Of a DNA stretch of 11,254 bases, positions 5,780 through 11,254 are shown piece by piece (the first letter of the stretch is position 1; each line of letters opens with the position of its first letter). The notes under the pieces were generated by a model that searched no databases, had not been told where the DNA came from, and worked only from the letters and a program-made list of their open reading frames with translations. The translations under genes and the position numbers were made by a program. Origin of the DNA: Bacillota bacterium (lineage in GTDB: Bacteria > Bacillota > Clostridia > Lachnospirales > Lachnospiraceae); assembly GCA_017861355.1 (NCBI GenBank), contig JAGFXQ010000090.1:1-11254 (forward strand). The letters are read 5' to 3'.

Positions 5780-8401
5780 ATGTCTAAAGAATTACAACAA
5801 CCCACAGCAAAAGAGCACGTTGATCAGCTTGTAACAAACGCTTTAGTCGCATTAAATGATTTCTTATCACTAGATCAGGAGACCGTTGATAATATAGTTC
5901 ATGAGATGGCACTTGCCGGCCTTGCAAAACAGCAGGTACTCGCTAAAATGGCAGTCGAGGAAACCGGAAGAGGTATCTACGAAGACAAGATTACAAAGAA
6001 CATCTTCGCTACAGAATATGTATGGCATTCCATTAAATATCAGAAGACCGTTGGTATTATTGAAGATAATGAAGAAGAAGATTACATGATCGTGGCTGAG
6101 CCCGTAGGTATCGTAGCCGGTGTTACTCCCGTTACCAATCCAACCTCCACCACGATGTTCAAATGTATCACCTGTATCAAGACCAGAAACCCGATCATCT
6201 TCGGTTTCCATCCGAGTGCACAGAAGTGTTCTAAGGAAGCTGCAAAGACATTGTATGAGGCAGCGATCAAAGCAGGAGCTCCAAAGAACTGTATTCAATG
6301 GATTGAATATCCTTCCATCGATGCGACCAGAGAGCTGATGAATCACCCCGATGTATCTATGATCTTAGCTACCGGTGGATCCGGTATGGTTAAACAGGCA
6401 TATTCCTGCGGAAAGCCGGCACTTGGCGTTGGCCCTGGTAATGTTCCTTGCTTTATTGAAAAGAGTGCAAACCTAAAGAGAGCTGTCAATGACTTAATCT
6501 TATCCAAGTCCTTCGATCAAGGTATGATTTGTGCTTCCGAGCAGGCTGCAATTATTGAAGCTCCTGTTTATAATGAAGTAGTTGATCTTATGAAGAAGGG
6601 TGGCTGTTACTTCGCTACCAAGGAAGAAATCAAACTCCTAGAGCCCGTAGTAATTAATGCTGCTACCGGAGCTGTTAATGCAGCTATCGTTGGTCAGTCT
6701 CCTGTAGCCATTGCCGCACTTGCCGGCATTACTATTCCTGCAACTACTAAGATCTTATGTACTGAATTAGAAGGTGTAGGACCTGAATATCCGTTATCCA
6801 AAGAGAAATTATCACCTGTACTCGCTGTTATCAAAGCACAGACCTTAGAGAAGGGCATACAGCTTTGTGAGAAGATGATTGATCTTGGCGGTTTAGGTCA
6901 CTCCTCCGTAATTCATTCTAATGATGATACTGTAATCAAGACCTTCTCTGCTCGCATGAGAACCGGTCGTATCCTTGTCAATTCACCTTCCACGCATGGT
7001 GCAATCGGTGATTTGTATAACACAAATATGCCTTCTCTTACCTTAGGCTGCGGCTCCTATGGCGGTAACTCAACTACACATAATGTATCCGCTGTCGATT
7101 TGGTAAATTACAAACGTGTAGCAAAGAGGAGGAATAATATGCAATGGTTTAAGGTTCCGAGTAAAATTTATTTTGAGTCCGGTTCTACTGCATATTTAGC
7201 AAAAATGCCCGGCATTACTAAGGCATTCATCGTAACAGATCCATCCATGACCCAATTAGGATATGTAAATAAAGTATTATATCAATTAAGAAAACGTTCT
7301 GATTATGTTCACTGTGAAATATTTGATCAGGTTGAGCCCGATCCGAGTCTTGATACCATCTTAAAGGGTGTTGAGGAAATGAACAAGTTTAAACCTGACG
7401 TAATTATTGCTCTCGGTGGTGGTTCAGCAATCGATGCTGCTAAGGGTATGTGGTTATTCTACGAAGATCCGACTGCTGATTTCAAGAACATGTCATTGAA
7501 ATTCCTTGATATCCGTAAGCGTACCTATAAGTTCCCTACCCTTGGTAAGAAGGCACAGTTTGTTGCTATTCCTACTACTTCCGGTACCGGATCCGAAGTT
7601 ACCTCCTTCGCTGTAATTTCTGACAAGAAAGAAAACAAGAAGTATCCTTTGGCTGACTATGAGTTAACTCCCGATGTTGCTATCATCGATCCTGACTTTG
7701 TCATGAGTGTTCCGAAGAAATCTACCGCATGGACCGGAATGGACGTATTAACTCATGCCATTGAAGCCTACATCTCCGTCGTAGCTTCAGATTATACCGA
7801 TGCACTTGCAATTCATGCAATTGACTTAGTCTTCAAATTCCTGAAGGAGTCCTATGATAAGGGAGCAGAAAGCCCCGTCGCACGTGAGAAGATGCATAAT
7901 GCTTCCACCATCGCCGGTATGGCCTTCACCAATGCCTTCCTTGGTATTAACCACTCCTTAGCTCATAAGCTTGGTGGTGAGTATCATATCCCTCACGGTT
8001 GTGCAAATGCAATCCTTTTACCTCATGTAATCCGTTATAACGGCGTTGAGTGTCCGACTAAGGTTACCTCCTTCCCGAAATACGAGAGTTATATCGTTGG
8101 CGATAAGATCTTCGAATTAATGAAGAAATTAGGCAAAAATCCGAAGAATAATGCAGATGCAGTTGAGATGTTAGCCAAGGATGTTGAAGAATTGAATAAA
8201 CACTTAGGTATTCCCGCAACCTTACAGGAATACGGTCTTGATGAGAAAGACTTCCTTACAAAGGTACCGGTATTAGCAGATCTCGCATTTGGTGATCAGT
8301 GTACCACAGCTAATCCCAGACTTCCTTATGTATCTGAATTAGAAGATCTTTATCTTACCGCTTTCTATGGCAAAGGAAATGTCCCTAAGAAAAGCAAATA
8401 A
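5780..8401 (+). CDS. adhE: AdhE, bifunctional acetaldehyde-CoA/alcohol dehydrogenase
   Basis: Cytoplasmic enzyme of 873 aa that reduces acetyl-CoA to acetaldehyde and then to ethanol, using two NADH; the main ethanol route in fermenting Clostridia. The CoA-acylating aldehyde dehydrogenase domain spans about 1-445, with the nucleotide-site motif ATGGSGMVKQAYSCGKPALG (197-216) and catalytic Cys251 in QGMICASEQ. A linker (446-456) leads to the iron-type alcohol dehydrogenase domain, with GGGS at 546-549, PTTSGTGSE at 598-606, and iron ligands Asp655, His659, His725 and His739. These align with Asp653, His657, His723 and His737 of E. coli AdhE. AdhE family members assemble into long helical filaments (spirosomes). 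AAAGGAGG sits 6 nt before the ATG, and the gene ends TAATAA before a strong terminator. Regulation by Rex is inferred from two operators. It is a single-gene unit. Confidence 0.98.
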   Translation: MSKELQQPTAKEHVDQLVTNALVALNDFLSLDQETVDNIVHEMALAGLAKQQVLAKMAVEETGRGIYEDKITKNIFATEYVWHSIKYQKTVGIIEDNEEEDYMIVAEPVGIVAGVTPVTNPTSTTMFKCITCIKTRNPIIFGFHPSAQKCSKEAAKTLYEAAIKAGAPKNCIQWIEYPSIDATRELMNHPDVSMILATGGSGMVKQAYSCGKPALGVGPGNVPCFIEKSANLKRAVNDLILSKSFDQGMICASEQAAIIEAPVYNEVVDLMKKGGCYFATKEEIKLLEPVVINAATGAVNAAIVGQSPVAIAALAGITIPATTKILCTELEGVGPEYPLSKEKLSPVLAVIKAQTLEKGIQLCEKMIDLGGLGHSSVIHSNDDTVIKTFSARMRTGRILVNSPSTHGAIGDLYNTNMPSLTLGCGSYGGNSTTHNVSAVDLVNYKRVAKRRNNMQWFKVPSKIYFESGSTAYLAKMPGITKAFIVTDPSMTQLGYVNKVLYQLRKRSDYVHCEIFDQVEPDPSLDTILKGVEEMNKFKPDVIIALGGGSAIDAAKGMWLFYEDPTADFKNMSLKFLDIRKRTYKFPTLGKKAQFVAIPTTSGTGSEVTSFAVISDKKENKKYPLADYELTPDVAIIDPDFVMSVPKKSTAWTGMDVLTHAIEAYISVVASDYTDALAIHAIDLVFKFLKESYDKGAESPVAREKMHNASTIAGMAFTNAFLGINHSLAHKLGGEYHIPHGCANAILLPHVIRYNGVECPTKVTSFPKYESYIVGDKIFELMKKLGKNPKNNADAVEMLAKDVEELNKHLGIPATLQEYGLDEKDFLTKVPVLADLAFGDQCTTANPRLPYVSELEDLYLTAFYGKGNVPKKSK
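7125..7141 (+). promoter_or_regulatory. Internal ribosome binding site and in-frame ATG in adhE
   Basis: AGAGGAGG (7125-7132) stands 6 nt before an in-frame ATG (7139-7141, Met454), exactly where the alcohol dehydrogenase domain begins. The AGG AGG codons encode Arg450-Arg451. It could start a free 420-residue alcohol dehydrogenase, or it could be a by-product of the Lys-Arg-Arg linker. Function is unproven. Confidence 0.4.
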
Positions 8402-8448
8402 TAATTATTAGATATGAAGTGTATAACGGGAAACGTTCATCGTGGACC

Positions 8449-8491
8449 TAGAAAAGAAGCCTGGGGCTGATAGCCCCAGGCTTCTTTTCTA
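8449..8491. terminator. Bidirectional terminator between adhE and the DUF4446 gene
   Basis: A perfect 20-bp inverted repeat (8449-8468 and 8472-8491) with a 3-nt loop; the core is GAAGCCTGGGGCT / AGCCCCAGGCTTC. A-rich and T-rich outer arms provide a U-rich tail in both directions. It ends adhE from the left and the parA-parB-DUF4446 unit from the right. It is by far the strongest terminator in the window. Confidence 0.92.
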
Positions 8492-8503
8492 TATTATGAA
8501 TAC

Positions 8504-9016
8504 TTACTCCATAAAGTTTGTACTGCTCAATGCCTGATTTAAAGCTTTCTTCTCATCTTCCGATAATTCCAAGAAGGACTCCCCTTTGATGATTTCCTTC
8601 AGATAAGTATAACAACCTTCTCTACTACTATGTACTGAATTTAAAAGGATTCCGCTGTTATTCTTATCAAGAAGTGCAAGAACGAAGCTAAGCTTTCCAC
8701 CCATCTCTTTAAATGCATCATATTTCACTACTCCAACCTTTTGATAGGTAACCTGGAGGTTTTCTTTCACTTTTGTTAACTCTTCACTCAGAAACTTAGT
8801 GTCAGACTTCAATTGATCTATATCAGCAAAACGAGCAATAATCTGCTCTTCCAGATTCTCGCCGGTACCACCTGTCATAAATTTCTTATATTTCTTATTC
8901 AGTTTTCCTTGTTTTACTGACAAGATGATAATAAAGATAAGAAGCAAAAGGGACAATCCTGCCAATCCCATAATTAAATACTCATTATAGCTGCTGATGA
9001 TTTCTGATAAACTCAT
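8504..9016 (-). CDS. DUF4446 family membrane-anchored protein
   Basis: A 170-aa protein of unknown function that resembles DUF4446, often found next to parB in Clostridia and Bacilli. One N-terminal transmembrane helix (about 13-34) is followed by a basic patch (KLNKKYKKF, 38-46), so the rest is probably cytoplasmic. A predicted coiled coil covers about 54-95. The conserved C-terminal block starts VGVVKYDAFKEMGGKLSFVL (94-113) and continues with a Ser-His-Ser segment near 128-131. Start ATG 9016-9014 follows GGAGGAA with 8-nt spacing. It lies 111 nt after parB; CTAGAA/TTCTAG (9039-9059) forms a small hairpin in that gap. Position suggests a link to origin or membrane biology, but I see no evidence of a mechanism. 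Confidence 0.88.
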   Translation of the reverse strand: MSLSEIISSYNEYLIMGLAGLSLLLLIFIIILSVKQGKLNKKYKKFMTGGTGENLEEQIIARFADIDQLKSDTKFLSEELTKVKENLQVTYQKVGVVKYDAFKEMGGKLSFVLALLDKNNSGILLNSVHSSREGCYTYLKEIIKGESFLELSEDEKKALNQALSSTNFME

Positions 9017-9127
9017 GAAAATTTCCTCCGTATTGTACCTAGAATAAATTTGTTTCTAGCGTGATTTGAAAATTTATATTTTACATATTATTACATTTTT
9101 CTTCGTAATTATTTCCTGAATATAACT

Positions 9128-10003
9128 TTAGTTCATTGCTTCGAACATATCGACGATTCTCTCTAATTCCTCTGCGGAATAATATTCTATCTCAATAGAG
9201 CCTTTATTGTTATTCTTGTTGCGAATGGACACTTTGGTACCGACTACGCTTCTAATCTTATCCTCCAGATTACGATAAATAAAATCATCCTCCTGAGTTA
9301 CAGCAATCTCTTTGTGAGGCTTCTCATTCAGGATATGTTTTACCAGTTTTTCTGTCTCACGGACACTAAGCTTCTCGTCAAATACTTTGCAAGCCGTATT
9401 ATATTGCTTTTCACCGTTTTCAATCGGAATAAGGGTGCGGGCATGACCACTTGATATCATTTCATCAATTACCATTTGCTGAACTCTTTCATCCAACTTT
9501 AATAAACGCATCGCATTCGTAACAGCAACACGACTCTTTGATACTCGTTCTGCTACTTCATCTTGTTTAAGCTGAAATTCTTGAATTAGTCTTTGATAAG
9601 TCTGTGCTTCTTCAATTGGATTTAAATCCTCACGCTGGATATTCTCAATTAATGCAATCTCAACGATTTCTTGCGGAGAGTAATCTTTAATAATCGCCGG
9701 TACTTCCTTAAGTCCAGCTAGTCTTGCGGCTCTCCATCTTCTCTCGCCTGCAATAATTTCATAGAGACGTCCTTTTTTCTGAAGTATCAATGGCTGAATA
9801 ACACCAAACTGCTTAATAGAATCCGCCAGCTCCTGCAATGCATCTTCATCAAATCGCTTACGAGGCTGAGCTTTGTTCGGTTCAATATCATTTATATGTA
9901 CCTTTGTTTCACGTGAAACATGATCTAGTTTTTCTTCCGCACCTTCAATTCTTTCAGGGATCATTATATCAAGACCTTTTCCAAGTCCTTTTTTAACTGG
10001 CAT
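9128..10003 (-). CDS. parB: ParB/Spo0J chromosome-partitioning protein (CTP-dependent parS clamp)
   Basis: Binds parS, spreads along DNA as a CTP-dependent sliding clamp, and loads condensin near the origin. I start it at ATG 10003-10001 (291 aa), preceded by GGAGGAGG; a TTG five codons upstream overlaps that site and is unlikely. N-terminal KKGLGKGLD (4-12) is the segment that stimulates ParA. CTP-binding motifs are GERRWRAA (86-93) and ENIQRED (120-126). The helix-turn-helix that recognises parS is at about 145-170 (QDEVAERVSKSRVAVTNAM). The C-terminal dimerisation domain runs about 235-291. A perfect parS site lies within codons 28-33 (HVSRET), as in Bacillus spo0J. It follows parA by 37 nt. 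Size and motifs are normal. Confidence 0.97.
   Translation of the reverse strand: MPVKKGLGKGLDIMIPERIEGAEEKLDHVSRETKVHINDIEPNKAQPRKRFDEDALQELADSIKQFGVIQPLILQKKGRLYEIIAGERRWRAARLAGLKEVPAIIKDYSPQEIVEIALIENIQREDLNPIEEAQTYQRLIQEFQLKQDEVAERVSKSRVAVTNAMRLLKLDERVQQMVIDEMISSGHARTLIPIENGEKQYNTACKVFDEKLSVRETEKLVKHILNEKPHKEIAVTQEDDFIYRNLEDKIRSVVGTKVSIRNKNNNKGSIEIEYYSAEELERIVDMFEAMN
9905..9920. promoter_or_regulatory. parS site inside parB
   Basis: TGTTTCACGTGAAACA, a perfect 16-bp palindrome identical to the Bacillus subtilis parS consensus. On the coding strand it encodes part of His-Val-Ser-Arg-Glu-Thr. It serves as a ParB nucleation site and marks the origin-proximal region. Confidence 0.96.
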
Positions 10004-10040
10004 CTTATCCTCCTCCAATTATCACAATGTTTCTAATGCT

Positions 10041-10856
10041 TTACTTTTTACGATATTTAAGCTCTGCAACTTCATTCTTTGCGTATGCTTCAGATTCATC
10101 CTTCTCAATTACTTCCATCGCCAATTGACGATATCCGTCAGCACCAGCTGATTTTGGATCATATAAATTAATCGGTAAGCCATGGCTCGGAGCTTCCGCT
10201 AATCGAACATTTCTGGGAATAATTGATTTATATATATTCTGTTTCAGATTGCTTTTTACGTTTTCAACAACTTGAAGAGAAAGGTTTGTTCTTGCATCAA
10301 ACATAGTAAACACTACGCCCTCCATTTCAAGACTAGGATTTAGTCTTTGTTTCACTAAATTAATTGTATGAATCAACTGAGTTAATCCTTCAAGTGCATA
10401 GAATTCACATTGAATAGGCACAAGAACTGTGTCAGCGGTCGTCATTGCATTTACTGTTAAAGTATTCAAAGAAGGAGGGCAATCGATAATGATAAAATCA
10501 TATTCTTCTCTAATCTTTTCAACATGTTTTTTTAATATGTATTCTCTATCTTCAACACCAATTAACTCAATCTCGGCACCAGCTAGATTTACATTGGATG
10601 GAAGAATATCAAGGTTCTTGATATTAGTATGAATTCTACATTCATCCAAAGAACATTGTCCTATAATCAATTGATATATCGTGTTTTGAAGTTTATTTTT
10701 CTCGATACCTAGCCCACTTGAGGTATTTCCCTGCGGATCAATATCAATCGTTAATACTTTACGATTTTTTTCAGCCAGGCAAGCTGAAAGATTGATAGCA
10801 GTAGTTGTCTTTCCAACGCCGCCCTTCTGATTCGCAATTGCAATTATCCTTGCCAT
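10041..10856 (-). CDS. parA: ParA/Soj chromosome-partitioning ATPase
   Basis: A deviant-Walker ATPase that binds DNA non-specifically when ATP-bound and is released by ParB, driving origin segregation and, in Bacillus, control of DnaA. I start it at ATG 10856-10854 (271 aa), with GGTGGAG just upstream and the usual MARIIAIANQ opening. A TTG eight codons earlier has no ribosome binding site. Walker A KGGVGKTT is at 11-18, with signature Lys11. The A' motif DIDPQGNTSSGL is at 38-49, and Walker B FIIIDCPPS at 121-129. Slightly longer than Soj because of a charged C-terminal tail rich in Lys and Glu. It is co-directional with parB, and rsmG/mnmG-type genes are often upstream, here outside the window. 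Confidence 0.97.
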   Translation of the reverse strand: MARIIAIANQKGGVGKTTTAINLSACLAEKNRKVLTIDIDPQGNTSSGLGIEKNKLQNTIYQLIIGQCSLDECRIHTNIKNLDILPSNVNLAGAEIELIGVEDREYILKKHVEKIREEYDFIIIDCPPSLNTLTVNAMTTADTVLVPIQCEFYALEGLTQLIHTINLVKQRLNPSLEMEGVVFTMFDARTNLSLQVVENVKSNLKQNIYKSIIPRNVRLAEAPSHGLPINLYDPKSAGADGYRQLAMEVIEKDESEAYAKNEVAELKYRKK

Positions 10857-10921
10857 AAACTCCACCCTTCCAGATACCAATGATTTTTAATTGATTTGTC
10901 CTCAATACTTGCATGAAACCT

Positions 10922-10950
10922 ATTATAACATCTTTCGGGGATTATATCTA
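10922..10950 (-). promoter_or_regulatory. Probable parA promoter
   Basis: Minus strand: TAGATA (10950-10945), a 17-bp spacer, then a perfect TATAAT (10927-10922). The start would fall near 10915, about 60 nt before the parA ATG. The -35 matches 4 of 6. No parS overlaps it, so ParB autoregulation would need spreading from 11043-11058. Confidence 0.55.
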
Positions 10951-11042
10951 TAGAATTTTATATGATTTCATCTGAAATACCTTTCAATCATAAGTAACTT
11001 TTAATTTGAATAAATAATAACACTTCTACGATATAATTAATA

Positions 11043-11058
11043 TGTTTCACGTGAAACA
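11043..11058. promoter_or_regulatory. parS site A upstream of parA
   Basis: TGTTTCACGTGAAACA, a perfect match to the Firmicutes parS consensus. It is the first element of the left copy of a duplicated unit. Confidence 0.96.
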
Positions 11059-11100
11059 TTACGATGCTATAATATTATTCATTATGTTATAACATACTTT
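11043..11100 (+). repeat. Duplicated parS/palindrome unit, copy A
   Basis: About 58 bp made of parS, ATGCTATAATA and the perfect 14-bp palindrome TATGTTATAACATA (11083-11096). Copy B lies exactly 154 bp to the right with about five substitutions and no gaps over 54 bp. The conserved palindrome suggests a second protein-binding site; I do not know the protein. Confidence 0.85.
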
Positions 11101-11196
11101 TAGTACCAGAAATACATAATTAATTACTAAATTAGTAACTAAAAATAGTAATCATGAATTACTCAAATCGATAGTATCATAAAATATATAATCTAA

Positions 11197-11212
11197 TGTT
11201 TCACGTGAAACA
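11197..11212. promoter_or_regulatory. parS site B upstream of parA
   Basis: A second intergenic perfect TGTTTCACGTGAAACA, 154 bp from site A, giving three perfect parS sites within about 1.3 kb. Confidence 0.96.
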
Positions 11213-11254
11213 TTACAATGCTATAATACTATTAGTTATGTTATAACATATTCT
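11197..11254 (+). repeat. Duplicated parS/palindrome unit, copy B
   Basis: Second copy of the unit, with the palindrome TATGTTATAACATA at 11237-11250. It runs to the window edge, so its true right end and any further copies cannot be seen. Confidence 0.85.

Larger units (their letters stand above)
10857..11254. other. AT-rich gene-free region upstream of parA with parS sites
   Basis: About 400 bp without a credible reading frame. It contains the parA promoter, two perfect parS sites, two 14-bp palindromes and short dyads such as TTACTAAATTAGTAA. No DnaA-box cluster was evident by eye, and no nucleoid-occlusion (Noc) site. It is probably an origin-flanking centromere-like region, and extends past the window edge. 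Confidence 0.7.

Noticed and set aside
5870..6346. 158-codon open frame on the minus strand inside adhE
   Set aside because: Antisense shadow of the AdhE aldehyde dehydrogenase domain; no ribosome binding site and no recognisable protein.
10857..10880. TTG start extending parA by eight codons
   Set aside because: No ribosome binding site upstream, and the ParA family normally begins close to the Walker A motif, as the ATG at 10856 does.
10857..11254. Replication origin proper (oriC)
   Set aside because: I could not find a convincing DnaA-box cluster by eye; parS sites show only proximity to the origin.

Overview
The window looks like chromosomal DNA from a low-GC, Gram-positive, obligately fermentative Clostridia. 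The best fit by gene content and protein style is the Lachnospiraceae, close to Lachnoclostridium phytofermentans; this is an inference, since no search was run. Supporting signs are strong AGGAGG-type ribosome binding sites, sigma-A promoters, Rex operators on adhE, clostridial DUF3881 and DUF4446 proteins, and perfect Firmicutes-type parS sites. The parAB genes and three parS sites place the window near the replication origin. I see no mobile element, CRISPR array or clear foreign gene.

Left part (1-2590, minus strand): the phosphate-specific transport operon pstS-pstC-pstA, with pstA cut by the window edge and pstB/phoU presumably beyond it. Three 11-bp-spaced TTTACA-like repeats upstream of pstS form a PhoP/PhoB box. 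A long inverted repeat between pstS and pstC and a second hairpin beside the pstC ribosome binding site probably set the pstS:pstC ratio.

2700-4290 (minus strand): a tRNA-Arg(CCT) with its own sigma-A promoter and terminator, then a DUF3881 protein gene of unknown function. Next comes a gene-free stretch holding an apparent free-standing small RNA unit: promoter, competing hairpins, and an intrinsic terminator with a U6 run.

4291-8500: an HD-GYP protein (probable cyclic-di-GMP phosphodiesterase, minus strand) diverges from adhE (plus strand), the bifunctional acetaldehyde/alcohol dehydrogenase of ethanol fermentation. The adhE promoter lies between two near-consensus Rex operators, so adhE is probably derepressed when NADH/NAD+ is high. 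A strong 20-bp-stem terminator separates adhE from the convergent gene that follows.

8504-11254 (minus strand): parA-parB followed by a DUF4446 membrane protein gene, in the usual origin-proximal order. One parS lies inside parB. Two more lie in the gene-free AT-rich region upstream of parA, each at the start of a duplicated ~58-bp unit that also carries the 14-bp palindrome TATGTTATAACATA.

Most of the window is conventional. The least explained parts are the candidate small RNA at about 4030-4271, the duplicated parS/palindrome units, and an in-frame ribosome-binding-site/ATG pair at the domain boundary inside adhE.
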